DNA of 64,000 nt from the NCBI RefSeq assembly GCF_022984075.1, contig NZ_JALAAD010000001.1, positions 186,001 through 250,000 on the forward strand, written 5' to 3'. A program made the position numbers and the translations under genes. Origin of the DNA: Synechococcus sp. C9. Lineage in GTDB: Bacteria; Cyanobacteriota; Cyanobacteriia; Gloeomargaritales; Gloeomargaritaceae. Positions 18,170-27,625 of the stretch are shown piece by piece. The notes beneath the pieces are model-generated. The model ran no database searches. It saw only the letters and a program-made list of their open reading frames with translations, and was not told the DNA's origin. How positions within the stretch are numbered: position 1 is the first letter of the stretch; the number at the start of each line of letters is the position of its first letter.

Positions 18170-19003
18170 ATGTCTGAGGTTACTGTGACCCTAGCCCATG
18201 CGACGGCGGTCATTCATCCGGGGGCGCAGATTCACCCGACGGTGCGGATCGGTCCCTATGCGGTGATCGGCGAGCGGGTCAAGATCGGTGCGGGGACGGT
18301 GATTGATGCCCATGTGGTGATTGATGGGGATACGGAAATTGGCACGGGGAATCACATTTTCCCGGGGGCGGCGATTGGTCTGGAACCCCAGGATTTGAAG
18401 TACGACGGTTCCCTGTCTCGGGTGCGGATTGGGGATAATAATTTGATTCGGGAGTACGTCACCATCAACCGGGCGACCCGGGCGGGCGAAGAAACCGTGG
18501 TGGGGAACCATAATCTGCTGATGGCTTATGTCCATGTGGCGCACAATTGTGTGTTGGAAAATTCGATTGTGATTGCCAATAATGTGGCTTTGGCAGGGCA
18601 CGTGCATATCGAGTCCCGGGCGACGATTGGCGGGATGTTGGGGGTGCATCAGTTTGTGCGGATTGGGCGGTTGGCGATGGTGGGAGGCATGAGCCGCATT
18701 GACCGGGATGTGCCGCCCTATATGTTGGTGGAGGGGCATCCGGCGCGGGTACGTCTGCTCAACCGGGTGGGTTTGCAACGGGCGGGGCTGGCGCAAGGGG
18801 AGGAAGGTCAGGCGCTCAAACGGGCATTTCGCCTGCTGTATCGTTCCGGCTTAACCCTGTCCCAAGCCCTCGAACAACTCCAGCCCTTGACCGACCAGTA
18901 CGAAACCCTGCGGCATTTGCATCAGTTTTTGGTGGAGTCCCAGGGCCCGGGGCGACGGGGACCCATTCCAGGAATCAAACAGCGTGCCGAGGATTCTGAT
19001 TAG
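18170..19003 (+). CDS. lpxA: Acyl-ACP-UDP-N-acetylglucosamine O-acyltransferase
   Basis: LpxA transfers a 3-hydroxyacyl chain from acyl carrier protein to UDP-GlcNAc, the first step of lipid A synthesis. The 277 residues show the left-handed beta-helix hexapeptide pattern (repeated I/V-G-X4) from about residue 10 to 190. The active-site region HVAHNCVLENS carries the catalytic histidine. GGMSRIDRDVPPYMLVEGHPARV is typical of LpxA. A C-terminal helical region follows. The gene overlaps lpxB by 20 bp in another frame, indicating translational coupling. Confidence 0.94.
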   Translation: MSEVTVTLAHATAVIHPGAQIHPTVRIGPYAVIGERVKIGAGTVIDAHVVIDGDTEIGTGNHIFPGAAIGLEPQDLKYDGSLSRVRIGDNNLIREYVTINRATRAGEETVVGNHNLLMAYVHVAHNCVLENSIVIANNVALAGHVHIESRATIGGMLGVHQFVRIGRLAMVGGMSRIDRDVPPYMLVEGHPARVRLLNRVGLQRAGLAQGEEGQALKRAFRLLYRSGLTLSQALEQLQPLTDQYETLRHLHQFLVESQGPGRRGPIPGIKQRAEDSD

Positions 19004-20123
19004 TACGGGGGAAGTGTCCGGGGATTTGCAAGGGGCGTTGCTCGTCCGAGCCTTGCGTCACCTGCGCCCGGATGTGGAAATTCTCGCCATTGGGGGGGAA
19101 CGGATGGCCCAGGCGGGAGCCAAATTACTGGCCAATACGACGCACCTGGGTTCCATTGGTCTGCTGGAACATTTGCCGTTTGTCTTTCCCACCCTGCGGT
19201 TACTGCAAAAAATGCGCCGGGTTTTAGCCCCCCAGCCCCCGGATGTGGTGGTGTTGATTGACTATGTGGGGTTTAATCTGCCCCTCGCCCGCACCTGCAA
19301 ACGCTGGGGGTGTCCCCTGATTTATTACATCGCCCCCCAGGAGTGGGTTTGGCGGACGGCAAATACCCAGGGCATTGTGGCACTGATTGACCAGGTGTTG
19401 GCGGTCTTTCCCCAGGAGGCGGAGTATTACCAAAAGGTGGGGGTGCCCCGGGTGGATTGGGTGGGACATCCCCTGGTGGATGACCTAGCGACCGCCGAAT
19501 CCCGCCAGGAGGCTCGCCAAAAATTAGGCATTGCCCCGACGCAAAAGGTGGTTGCCCTATTGCCCGCTTCCCGCCGCCAGGAACTCAAGTATCTTTGGCC
19601 GGTACTGGCGCAAACCGCCCAGCAACTGCAACAGCATCACCCGGATGTGGAATTTTGGTTGCCCCTCGCCCTGCCCCAATATCAGGCGCAACTGCAAAAA
19701 ACTATTGACCAATCCCATCTGCGGGTGCGGGTGGTGAACGAACCTGCCCGCCGGGTAATTGCCGCCGCCGACCTCGCCCTCGCCAAATCCGGGACAGTGA
19801 ACCTGGAAACCGCCCTGTTGGATGTGCCCCAGGTGGTGATCTACCGGGTAAGTCCCGCCACTGCCTGGTTAGCCCGCCATCTCCTGCGCTTCCAGATTCC
19901 CTTCATGTCGCCGGTGAATTTGGTGGTGATGCGGGAAATCATCCCGGAGTTATTACAAGAGCAGGCGGAACCCCACCGGTTGACCCAACTCGCCCTCACC
20001 TATTTGGCAAACCCCGCCCCCATGCGCCAACGGTATCAGGAATTTCGCCAAGCCCTCGGTGCCCCCGGTGCCACAGCCCGAGCCGCCCAAGCCATCTTAG
20101 CCCATTGTGCTAAAGTTGGCTGA
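18984..20123 (+). CDS. lpxB: Lipid-A-disaccharide synthase
   Basis: LpxB is a GT19 glycosyltransferase that joins UDP-2,3-diacylglucosamine and lipid X into the lipid A disaccharide on the inner membrane. The 379-residue protein begins at a GTG with PRILISTGEVSGDLQG, the classic family start. It contains IDYVGFNLPLA, YYIAPQEWVW, VGHPLVDD, LLPASRRQELKYLWP and AKSGTVNLETALLDVPQVV. It starts inside the last codons of lpxA, and the two form an operon. Neither lpxC nor fabZ is adjacent here, unlike in some cyanobacteria. Confidence 0.95.
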   Translation: MPRILISTGEVSGDLQGALLVRALRHLRPDVEILAIGGERMAQAGAKLLANTTHLGSIGLLEHLPFVFPTLRLLQKMRRVLAPQPPDVVVLIDYVGFNLPLARTCKRWGCPLIYYIAPQEWVWRTANTQGIVALIDQVLAVFPQEAEYYQKVGVPRVDWVGHPLVDDLATAESRQEARQKLGIAPTQKVVALLPASRRQELKYLWPVLAQTAQQLQQHHPDVEFWLPLALPQYQAQLQKTIDQSHLRVRVVNEPARRVIAAADLALAKSGTVNLETALLDVPQVVIYRVSPATAWLARHLLRFQIPFMSPVNLVVMREIIPELLQEQAEPHRLTQLALTYLANPAPMRQRYQEFRQALGAPGATARAAQAILAHCAKVG

Positions 20124-20215
20124 ACAGACCCGCACCCCATCCTGCCCCACCCCGATCACCGAACAGTCTTGCCCCCAGGCATTAAACTAAAATTAATCTT
20201 GAATGTTGTGAGGCA

Positions 20216-21973
20216 ATGCGTCCCCCGCTGACCACCCATACGGTTTTACAAAATCGGTACCGGATTGTGCGGGTATTGGGACAGGGCGGGTTTGGGCGCA
20301 CCTATTTAGCCCAGGATCAAAACCGCTTTAATGAATACTGCGTCCTCAAGGAATTTATGCCCGCCCGGGGGGAACCCCACCAAATCCAAAAAGCTAAGGA
20401 ATTATTCAAACGGGAAGCTGCGGTTTTATACCAACTGCGCCATCCGCAAATTCCCCGGTTTCATGCCCTCTTTGAGCAGGAACAACGGTTATTTTTAGTG
20501 CAGGATTATGTGGAGGGCAAAAACTATCGCACCCTCCTAGCCGAACGCCTGCGCCGCCAACAAACCTTCACCGAACCGGAAGCCTATGAACTATTAATCA
20601 AAGTCCTGCCCGTCTTGGAATACATCCACAGTTGCGGGGTGATTCACCGGGACATTTCCCCCGACAATTTGATGTTGCGCCAACAGGATCAAATGCCGGT
20701 TTTGATTGATTTTGGGGTGGTGAAAGATATTGCCAGCCGCCTGCAACCCGCCCAGGCATCCGCCGCCACCTCGGTAGGCAAACTCGGCTATGCCCCTTCC
20801 GAACAACTGCAAACCGGACGGGTGTACCCCGCCAGCGACCTCTATACCCTCGCCGTGACCGTGTTGGTGCTCCTCACCGGCTGTGAACCCCAAGAACTGT
20901 ACGATGACCACACATTGACCTGGCGATGGCAACAGCGCATTACCCTGAGTCCCGCCTTGACCAACGTCCTGAATAAAATGCTCAGCCATCGTCCGGGAGA
21001 CCGCTACGCCAGCGCCAAGGATGTCCTGAAAGCGCTCGGGGAAATGCCCCCCAGTGGCACCAGCCCAGAATTGCCTCCAGTGACCAGCCTGCCTACGGTG
21101 GTCGCCCGTCCCCCACTGACCCCGCCCTCCCCCGTCTATGCCGCCAAACCCACCCCCCTGGCGGTGCCCAAGCCTAGCCCCTGGGAAAGTCCCATCGCCC
21201 TCGCGTTGGTCAGCGTTTTACTCGTCCTCTTTACGGGCACCCTGTCCTGGGTGGTGGTGAGTTGGTTGATGCGCCGTACCCCAGACACCCCCACCTGGGA
21301 AAATCCCGTGGTTCCCACCCCCCAAGCCAGCCCCAGCCCCACCGTAACGAAAGACCCCCTACCAGTAGTACCCCTCCCCTTGCAGGTGGGTATAGAAAGT
21401 ACCCTCAACGACCGCCTCGCCCCAGGGCAAACCCAGGTCTACGAATTTACCACCCCCGCCCCCCGGCAATTAACCCTCACCTTCAATGGGGACGGACTCA
21501 CCGCCAGCCTGGTCATGCCGGACAAGAAAACCATTGCGTTGTCCAAACAATGGCAGGACAAAATCCCCGCAGGCAAATATCAAATCCTAGTCACCAATCC
21601 CACTGATGTCCCCCAGGAGTACCGGTTAAGCGTCTTGTTGAGTGGAGCCCCACCCCCTGCCCCCACCCTGGAAGCGGTGCCCATTACCCTGGCGGAGGGA
21701 GCCACCCAGACCGAAGTAACCGCTCGCATCAGCCCCACTCAAGGCAAACGGTTTTTGTTCACCGCCCCCCCGGATCAGGAATTATTTGTCGAGCTTCGCA
21801 GTATTGGCATGGCGACCCTCACCTGTCGTACCCCGGAAGGGCGGGTATTGGCGGCACAGACTTTGTACTGCACAGCCCAACCCACGGTAGCGGGCACTTA
21901 CGAATTGGACGTGACCAGCACGGATGTGACCAACGCCACCCTAATTGTGGTACTCCGACCATTGACTAATTGA
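20216..21973 (+). CDS. Membrane Ser/Thr protein kinase with extracytoplasmic PPC-like domain
   Basis: This 585-residue protein has an N-terminal Hanks-type kinase domain. It includes the glycine loop GQGGFGRTY, the catalytic lysine in CVLKEFMP, the catalytic loop HRDISPDNLM, the DFG at LIDFGVVKD, and SDLYTLAVT near the end of the lobe. A proline-rich linker runs from about residue 275 to 320. One transmembrane helix follows around 325-348 (ALALVSVLLVLFTGTLSWVV). After a second Pro/Thr/Ser-rich spacer come about 200 residues outside the membrane with a beta-rich segment like pre-peptidase C-terminal domains (RLAPGQTQVYEFTTPAPRQL). The topology suggests a receptor kinase; its ligand and targets are unknown. 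Confidence 0.88.
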   Translation: MRPPLTTHTVLQNRYRIVRVLGQGGFGRTYLAQDQNRFNEYCVLKEFMPARGEPHQIQKAKELFKREAAVLYQLRHPQIPRFHALFEQEQRLFLVQDYVEGKNYRTLLAERLRRQQTFTEPEAYELLIKVLPVLEYIHSCGVIHRDISPDNLMLRQQDQMPVLIDFGVVKDIASRLQPAQASAATSVGKLGYAPSEQLQTGRVYPASDLYTLAVTVLVLLTGCEPQELYDDHTLTWRWQQRITLSPALTNVLNKMLSHRPGDRYASAKDVLKALGEMPPSGTSPELPPVTSLPTVVARPPLTPPSPVYAAKPTPLAVPKPSPWESPIALALVSVLLVLFTGTLSWVVVSWLMRRTPDTPTWENPVVPTPQASPSPTVTKDPLPVVPLPLQVGIESTLNDRLAPGQTQVYEFTTPAPRQLTLTFNGDGLTASLVMPDKKTIALSKQWQDKIPAGKYQILVTNPTDVPQEYRLSVLLSGAPPPAPTLEAVPITLAEGATQTEVTARISPTQGKRFLFTAPPDQELFVELRSIGMATLTCRTPEGRVLAAQTLYCTAQPTVAGTYELDVTSTDVTNATLIVVLRPLTN

Positions 21974-22135
21974 TGAATCCAGAGCAGTTGCACTGACCCA
22001 CCGTTATTAAAATTATTAACTTTCTACCAAATTTGCCTCGGTTGCAGGGATTTCTTAGCCCTCCACAACTGAAACTGAATAATGGGAATCTCTATTTATT
22101 TGAACCAATCATCAATCCCATCGTGGGAATGCCCC

Positions 22136-23067
22136 TATAGTCAAGCAGGGTAAGTTTGTCCTATTATAGAATAGATATTTTGGAGAAAAGCGATGGCAAG
22201 ACCATACAGTTACGATTTGCGTCAAAAAGCAGTCGAAGCAGTCTTAAATGGGGCAAAACTGGTTGAGGTTAGTGAGTTATTTGGTATGAGCAGAAGAACC
22301 GTACAAAGATGGTTAAAAATGTGGTCAGAAAGTGGTGATTATCGCCCGAAACAGAACTATCAAAAAGGTCATAGTGCTAAGATCACTGATTTGGAGGGAT
22401 TTCGCCAATTTGTAGAAGCAAATCAAGGGTTGACGCAAAAAGAAATGGGAGTCATTCTCGGTGTAAGTCATACAACCGTTGGTCAAGCCCTTAAAAAAAT
22501 CAACTTTACCCGTAAAAAAAAACATACTCTTATGAAGAACAAAACGAGGAAGAGCGACAACAATTTATCAAGATGATAAAAGAGGAAAAGAATGAAGATT
22601 TAGTCTATGTTGACCAGTCTGGGATGGATAATCGAGATATTTATGAATATGGTTGGGGGCTAGAAGGACAAAGAATATATGGTCAACGACCTGGCAAAAA
22701 GAGAGAGAGAATAAGCATGATGAGTGGTTATCATTTAGGGAAATTGGTTGCACCATTTACTTGGATTGGTAGTTGTAATTTGCAAGTATTGATTACCTGG
22801 TTAACAGAGATTTGGAGCAGGGAAGAAAATTGTTTTAGATAATGCAAGTTTTCATCGTTGCCAACTGGTTAGGAAGGTTGTGGAAGCCGCTGGGTGCGAA
22901 TTGATATATCTACCAAAATACTCTCCCGATTTAAATCCGATTGAGCATCAATGGCATAGAATCAAGCAGAGAGTTAGAAAAACCATGACATCTACAACCC
23001 AAAATCTTCATGATCTTATAGATTCAGTCATCTGCTCTATATGCCAACCTTTGCCTGCTTAGCTATA
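22136..23067 (+). mobile_element. IS630/Tc1-mariner-type insertion sequence, decayed, TA target
   Basis: This element of about 930 bp is bounded by imperfect inverted repeats of 23 bp: TATAGTCAAGCAGGGTAAG on the left, and on the right the reverse complement of TATAGCTAAGCAGGCAAAG. TA flanks both sides, as expected for IS630 elements. It is inserted in an older dispersed repeat: the bases before it (CCCATCGTGGGAATGCCCC) and after it (TTACCCAGAACCAAGG) together rebuild a sequence found intact near 35815. The transposase inside is broken, so the copy is probably inactive. Confidence 0.8.
22193..23062 (+). pseudogene. IS630-family transposase, two frame changes
   Basis: The N-terminal 115 or so residues (MARPYSYDLRQKAVEAV) carry a helix-turn-helix, SRRTVQRWLKMW. 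At 22514-22522 a run of nine A's precedes the point where the frame must shift -1 to continue as KKTYSYEEQNEEERQQF. Such A-runs are known sites of programmed frameshifting in this family. The second frame holds the first catalytic Asp (VYVDQSGMD) but ends at 22842. The frame must then shift back to read the second Asp (VLDNASFHR) and the final acidic residue (LNPIEHQWH). That second change, near 22815-22830, has no slippery sequence and is best seen as a mutation. Confidence 0.85.
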
Positions 23068-23204
23068 TTACCCAGAACCAAGGGCGGGGGTGCCCCCCTG
23101 CGACCGCTAACTTTGAATTGATAGAAGTGCCCAACAAACAGAAATTTCCCAGAACCAAAAACGGGGGCGGTGCCCCTATGACCTATTTTTAGAAGTGCCC
23201 ATAA
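23068..23204. repeat. Dispersed repeats 3' of the IS630 element
   Basis: Two G/C cores (GGGCGGGGGTGCCCCCCTGCG and GGGGGCGGTGCCCCTATGACC) lie in direct orientation, each preceded by CCCAGAACCAA and each followed by TAGAAGTGCCC. The first is the 3' half of the repeat into which the IS630 element jumped. No gene is seen between it and the DUF3181 start at 23328. Confidence 0.65.
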
Positions 23205-23327
23205 TTCAGATGCGATGGTTAGAGTTCCTGCCAGCCGGAAATTGCCCCAAGGCTCGGTTCGGTTCTCAGCGCAGGTTTTGCTAAGGTGAGGGTAAGCAGT
23301 CATCAACCGTTGCACCATTGCCCGCCC

Positions 23328-23639
23328 ATGAGTGACCCCCGCACCACCGAAGTGATTGAACGCTTGGCCGCTGATTTGGGCGACCGGGTATATATGGACA
23401 TTGCCCGCTGGCATTTGTACCTGAAAGATGCCCATTTAGACAAAATCCTTGCCCAACGCCTCTACGCCCAGGCCGAACAGGGCACCCTCAAGGAAGACCA
23501 AGCCCTGGCCATTTTGCGGGAAATTCTGGTGGATATTGGCGGCGGGCGGCGGCAAATTCCCCTGCTGGACTTGGTGCCCGTGCAGGCGCAGTTGGCGTAC
23601 ATGGATGTGGTGGAAGCCTTCCAAAAACGCCTCCCCTAA
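23328..23639 (+). CDS. DUF3181-family protein
   Basis: This 103-residue soluble protein starts MSDPRTTEVIERLAADL. The stretch VYMDIARWHLYLKDAHL and the ending YMDVVEAFQKRL agree with my recollection of the DUF3181 family, which is restricted to cyanobacteria and has no assigned function. An earlier in-frame start would add 14 residues of low quality, so the internal ATG is preferred. It lies 100 bp upstream of dnaK on the same strand. Confidence 0.7.
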   Translation: MSDPRTTEVIERLAADLGDRVYMDIARWHLYLKDAHLDKILAQRLYAQAEQGTLKEDQALAILREILVDIGGGRRQIPLLDLVPVQAQLAYMDVVEAFQKRLP

Positions 23640-23741
23640 GTTCGGAAACCCCACCTTTTAAGTCGGAAATCTATCGCCCATCATAGGAAATACGGGGGTA
23701 AACCCACCGAAATTTGCTTTTTTTAGGAGCGGCAGAGATTC

Positions 23742-25619
23742 ATGGCTAAAGTTGTGGGCATTGACCTAGGGACAACCAACTCGGTGGTGGCAGTGATGGA
23801 AGGCGGACAGCCCGTTGTCATTGCCAATGCGGAAGGATTTCGCACCACCCCTTCGATTGTGGCTTATGCCAAAAACGGCGACCGTCTGGTAGGGCAGATC
23901 GCCAAACGTCAGGCGGTGATTAATCCCGATAACACCTTCTATTCGGTGAAACGATTTATCGGGCGTAAGTACGATGAAGTCACCAATGAAGCCAAGCAGG
24001 TTCCCTACAAAGTCCTGCGGGATAGTAATGGCAATGTGAAGATTGACTGCCCCCAACTGGGCAAGCAATTTGCGCCGGAGGAAATTTCGGCTCAGGTGTT
24101 GCGGAAACTGGCGGATGATGCCAGCAAGTACCTGGGGGAACCGGTGACCCAGGCGGTGATTACCGTTCCAGCGTATTTCAATGATTCCCAGCGGCAAGCG
24201 ACTAAGGATGCGGGCAAAATTGCCGGTTTGGAAGTCCTGCGGATTATCAATGAACCGACGGCGGCTTCCCTGGCGTATGGGCTGGATAAGAAGGCTAATG
24301 AAACCATCCTGGTGTTTGACCTGGGGGGTGGGACATTTGACGTGTCCATTCTGGAGGTCGGGGATGGGGTGTTTGAGGTACTTGCCACCTCCGGGGATAC
24401 CCACCTGGGCGGGGATGACTTTGACAAAAAAATCGTGGACTGGATGGCGCAGGATTTTCTGGCCAAGGAAGGCATTGACCTGCGCAAGGACAAGCAAGCC
24501 CTGCAACGGCTGACCGAAGCCGCCGAAAAAGCCAAAATCGAACTTTCCAGCGTCAGCCAGACGGACATCAACCTGCCCTTTATTACCGCCACCCAGGATG
24601 GGCCCAAGCACCTGGAAATGACCCTGACCCGGGCGAAATTTGAGGAACTCTGTAGCGACCTGTTTGACCGGTGTAAGGTGCCGGTGGAGCAAGCCCTGCG
24701 GGATGCCAAGCTGGACAGGAGCAAAATTGATGAGGTGGTGATGGTAGGGGGTTCCACCCGGATTCCCGCCGTGCAACAACTGGTGCGCCAAATCCTGGGC
24801 AAAGAACCCAACCAGAGCGTCAACCCGGACGAGGTGGTGGCAGTGGGAGCCGCCGTGCAAGCCGGGGTACTTTCCGGGGAAGTCAAGGACATTCTGCTGT
24901 TGGATGTCACGCCCTTGTCCCTGGGGGTGGAAACCCTGGGCGGGGTGATGACCAAAATGATTCCCCGCAATACCACCATTCCCACCAAAAAAACCGAGGT
25001 GTTTTCCACCGCTGTGGACAACCAAACCAATGTGGAAATCCACGTCCTGCAAGGGGAGCGGGAATTGGCGTCCGGGAACAAGAGCCTGGGTACCTTCCGT
25101 TTGGATGGGATTCCCCCGGCGCCCCGGGGAGTGCCCCAGATTGAAGTTACCTTTGACATTGATGCCAACGGCATTCTGAATGTCACCGCCAAAGACAAAG
25201 CCTCCGGCAAGGTGCAGTCCATCACCATTTCCGGTTCCTCCACCCTGTCCAAAGAAGAGGTGGAGCGGATGGTGCGGGATGCAGAAATGAACGCCGCCGC
25301 CGACCGGGAGCGCAAGGAGCAGGTGGAGTTGAAAAACCAAGCCGACTCCCTCGCCTACCAAGCGGAACGGCAACTCAAAGAGTTGGGGGACAAACTCCCC
25401 GCCGCCGATAAAACCAAAATTGAGGGCTTGGTCAAAGACCTGCGGGAAGCCATCAACCAGGAAAACTGGGAGCGGATCAAAACCCTCAACAACGACCTGC
25501 AACAGACCCTCTACAGCGTCAACACCAACCTCTACCAGCAGGCCAGTGGGGACACCCCCCAATCGCCGCCGCCAGGGGATGGGGACGTGATTGATGCGGA
25601 CTTCTCGGAAGGGAAATAG
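23742..25619 (+). CDS. dnaK: Chaperone DnaK (Hsp70), DnaK2-like
   Basis: This is the ATP-dependent Hsp70 chaperone. The 625 residues contain the start [17 protein letters not shown], phosphate loop [28 protein letters not shown], the interdomain linker [13 protein letters not shown], the beta-sandwich substrate domain, a helical lid and the acidic C-terminus ending [11 protein letters not shown]. Cyanobacteria have several paralogues; the intact lid and EEVD-like acidic tail resemble the main stress-related DnaK2. No grpE or dnaJ lies alongside. A ribosome-binding sequence, AGGAGCGG, precedes the ATG. A hairpin terminator follows. Confidence 0.96.
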   Translation: MAKVVGIDLGTTNSVVAVMEGGQPVVIANAEGFRTTPSIVAYAKNGDRLVGQIAKRQAVINPDNTFYSVKRFIGRKYDEVTNEAKQVPYKVLRDSNGNVKIDCPQLGKQFAPEEISAQVLRKLADDASKYLGEPVTQAVITVPAYFNDSQRQATKDAGKIAGLEVLRIINEPTAASLAYGLDKKANETILVFDLGGGTFDVSILEVGDGVFEVLATSGDTHLGGDDFDKKIVDWMAQDFLAKEGIDLRKDKQALQRLTEAAEKAKIELSSVSQTDINLPFITATQDGPKHLEMTLTRAKFEELCSDLFDRCKVPVEQALRDAKLDRSKIDEVVMVGGSTRIPAVQQLVRQILGKEPNQSVNPDEVVAVGAAVQAGVLSGEVKDILLLDVTPLSLGVETLGGVMTKMIPRNTTIPTKKTEVFSTAVDNQTNVEIHVLQGERELASGNKSLGTFRLDGIPPAPRGVPQIEVTFDIDANGILNVTAKDKASGKVQSITISGSSTLSKEEVERMVRDAEMNAAADRERKEQVELKNQADSLAYQAERQLKELGDKLPAADKTKIEGLVKDLREAINQENWERIKTLNNDLQQTLYSVNTNLYQQASGDTPQSPPPGDGDVIDADFSEGK

Positions 25620-25647
25620 GACACCAAACCGGCCATGAATCCAACTG

Positions 25648-25675
25648 CCAGTGGGCTACCCCGCTGGTTTTTTTT
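25648..25675 (+). terminator. Rho-independent terminator after dnaK
   Basis: CCAGTGGG / CCCGCTGG form an 8-bp stem (one T-G pair) with a CTAC loop, immediately followed by eight T's. It separates dnaK from the downstream hli gene. Confidence 0.85.
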
Positions 25676-25687
25676 GGCGATAGATTT

Positions 25688-25705
25688 TTTACAAAAGTTA
25701 ACATT
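25688..25705 (+). promoter_or_regulatory. HLR1-like site (RpaB binding) upstream of hli
   Basis: TTTACAAA-AG-TTAACATT fits the HLR1 direct repeat (two KTTACAWW units two bases apart) with one mismatch in the second unit. HLR1 is the known binding site of the response regulator RpaB at high-light genes. A further GTTAACATA copy lies 20 bp downstream at 25717-25725. Both are 45-60 bp before the hli start codon. Confidence 0.6.
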
Positions 25706-25748
25706 CATGGTAAGGTGTTAACATAGTTTGAACTTTAGGAGTTTGACC

Positions 25749-25985
25749 ATGACCACCCAACAAGAGACCCTGCGTCCCCGGAGCTACACGGTGGAAGACG
25801 GCGGGCGTTTGAATAACTTTGCCATCGAACCCAAGATGTATGTGGATGAGGAGTCCCGGGTTGGGTTTACCGAGTACGCCGAGCGGTTGAACGGTCGTTT
25901 GGCGATGATTGGCTTTGTCTCCCTGATTGCTTTGGAATTGCTGACGGGTAAGGGACTGGTGGCGCTGTTGTCCAGCCTGCAATAG
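25749..25985 (+). CDS. hli: High light-inducible protein (one-helix chlorophyll a/b-binding family)
   Basis: This small thylakoid protein of 78 residues has one transmembrane helix with the chlorophyll-binding signature ERLNGRLAMIGFVSLIALE. Hli/Scp proteins bind chlorophyll and carotenoid, quench excess energy and assist photosystem II assembly and repair. The hydrophilic N-terminal part, about 45 residues, is longer than in the shortest Hli proteins. The ATG is preceded by TAGGAG. Possible HLR1 sites upstream suggest light-stress control through RpaB. Confidence 0.93.
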   Translation: MTTQQETLRPRSYTVEDGGRLNNFAIEPKMYVDEESRVGFTEYAERLNGRLAMIGFVSLIALELLTGKGLVALLSSLQ

Positions 25986-25990
25986 AGCAT

Positions 25991-26917
25991 CTAACGGGCA
26001 CCGGCCTGGATGGCTGTGTTAGCGTACTGCACCAAGCCGTCCAGGTCAGCATTTCTAGCGGTCATGCGGTAACGCACCCCCTGGTTGAGCCATTCCACCA
26101 TGGCTGTACAGTACGCCCCGCAACTGTTGACAAACTGACCTGGGATGCCCCCCGCTAAGGTTACTTTTTGACGGGTTTCACCAGGAAATTCCCGGTTAGG
26201 GGTGGATAATTTGCCGCCCCGTTCGCCGCTGAGGGAACCAAACGTACAGGCACCGGCAGTACAACCGGGAAAGGTGTACAACCCAATGTCATAACGGTCG
26301 GGCTGGACAGTTGCACTCACAAAAAAGAGTTGCATCGCTCCCGCTCGCAGGGGTTCCTGGGGCAGAAAAACTGGGATTTTGGTGCGTTTTAAGGTGTCCA
26401 TGATCTGGCGTACCTGACCAGCGGCATCCACCCAGGGGCGAAAATTTGCAGTCACATCCAGCCATTGGGCGATTCGTTCCCCGGTGAGGTTGAGGGTGGT
26501 CACCCGTAGCGTTTGGGATTGGTTGCCCACTTGGAGGGGGACGGTTTGCTCCTGTCCCTTGCCAAACCTATTCAGCATCGTACTCGCCATCTCGCAGGGG
26601 ATGCGAAATTCCCCCATCGGTATCTGCCCACCCCCCGCCCGGTAATCCCACCGCCAGCCCTGCACCTGGGGAAATTGGCGGCACAGTCCCCCGGTCACGG
26701 CAAACATCTGGGCAATATGCTGGTCATAAATCCGCAGGGGACGGCCTGGGGTGGTGCGGGTTTCCTGGGCAATCAACTGGGCAGAAAACCAAGTGCCTGG
26801 GGCGGGAGTCCCGGCTAAACGCACCTGGGGAGATGGCGTAGCACCCAGGGCATGGGAGGTTAAAGTGGAGACAAAACCCGCCAGAAGCAAACCCGCGAGT
26901 TTAGAGAGATGCGCCAT
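25991..26917 (-). CDS. Secreted protein of unknown function
   Basis: This 308-residue protein begins with a signal peptide (KLAGLLLAGFVSTLTSHALGA, cleavage probably after ALG-A). The mature part has two halves. The first carries short hydrophobic and polar blocks such as GRPLRIYDQHIAQMF. The second is cysteine-containing, with CTAGACTFGSLSGERGG and NSCGAYCTAMVEWL, which may form disulfides in the periplasm. I do not recognise the family. The stop lies 5 bp from the convergent hli stop. Confidence 0.75.
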   Translation of the reverse strand: MAHLSKLAGLLLAGFVSTLTSHALGATPSPQVRLAGTPAPGTWFSAQLIAQETRTTPGRPLRIYDQHIAQMFAVTGGLCRQFPQVQGWRWDYRAGGGQIPMGEFRIPCEMASTMLNRFGKGQEQTVPLQVGNQSQTLRVTTLNLTGERIAQWLDVTANFRPWVDAAGQVRQIMDTLKRTKIPVFLPQEPLRAGAMQLFFVSATVQPDRYDIGLYTFPGCTAGACTFGSLSGERGGKLSTPNREFPGETRQKVTLAGGIPGQFVNSCGAYCTAMVEWLNQGVRYRMTARNADLDGLVQYANTAIQAGAR

Positions 26918-26953
26918 AGGGATTTTTAGGGAGCCAGGGGCAATTGTACCAAG

Positions 26954-27145
26954 TCATTCCCCCGCCAATTGCCACCAGCCCAAGCCAGGACCAATGAAGC
27001 GGATGGTGACCCAAAAAAGTCCCAGAATGATAATGCCCGCCCACGTTCCCCGAGTTGTCCAGGTCATAAATTGTTGCATTAGAACGGCACGCCGGTTGGG
27101 AGAGGCAGGGGTGGTGGTAGCTTGACGACGTTTGGCTTCGCCCAT
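26954..27145 (-). CDS. Small one-helix membrane protein, DUF2839-like
   Basis: This encodes 63 residues starting MGEAKRRQATTTPAS, with a single hydrophobic helix (GTWAGIIILGLFWVTIRFIG) and the ending GWWQLAGE. The MGEAKRR start and the helix ending in a Trp pair resemble the cyanobacterial DUF2839 family; I infer this from memory of the pattern. An ATG eight codons upstream exists but MGEAKRR is the usual start. Function is unknown. Confidence 0.65.
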   Translation of the reverse strand: MGEAKRRQATTTPASPNRRAVLMQQFMTWTTRGTWAGIIILGLFWVTIRFIGPGLGWWQLAGE

Positions 27146-27216
27146 AAAATCAGCCGGTGGGTGGGTCAAACGTATTATACAATTTCAATAAACTTTCAAT
27201 AAACTTTGAGATTTCG

Positions 27217-27603
27217 ATGTCCGACCGCCAGTTTCTTTGGATTTTTGGGGGCATCTTTGCCGGAGTTGGGGCAATTTTTTTTGCCGTTGGGTTGGTTTTT
27301 TTGCACCACACCCGCACCTTTTTGGCAACAGCGGCGACTGCACCGGGGGAGGTCATCGCCCTAGAACGCAGGGGGGGTTATCATCCCGTTGTGCAATTTC
27401 AATTACCGGACGGGGAACCGATGCGATTTGCCGGTCAGGTGGGGCAATCCGTAGAGGTGTTGTACAACCCGGAGCAACCTCGTTCGGCTCGCATTCGCAG
27501 TTTTTTAGAACTTTGGTTTGTCGCCACCCTTTTCACTAGCATGGGGGGATTATTCCTACTCATTGGCGGGGTGCCCCTGCTCAGTCAATTCCGACCTCGG
27601 TAA
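27217..27603 (+). CDS. DUF3592-like membrane protein
   Basis: This 128-residue protein has two transmembrane helices, one N-terminal (FLWIFGGIFAGVGAIFFAVG) and one near the C-terminus (LFTSMGGLFLLIGGVPLL). Between them is a small beta-rich domain with GEVIALERRGGYHPVVQFQL and VGQSVEVLYNPEQP. This layout is that of the DUF3592 family, of unknown function. The ATG at MSDRQFLW was chosen because the longer frame begins in AT-rich non-coding DNA. It diverges from the DUF2839-like gene. Confidence 0.75.
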   Translation: MSDRQFLWIFGGIFAGVGAIFFAVGLVFLHHTRTFLATAATAPGEVIALERRGGYHPVVQFQLPDGEPMRFAGQVGQSVEVLYNPEQPRSARIRSFLELWFVATLFTSMGGLFLLIGGVPLLSQFRPR

Positions 27604-27625
27604 GCAAAATGATTTCCCGCTTTTT

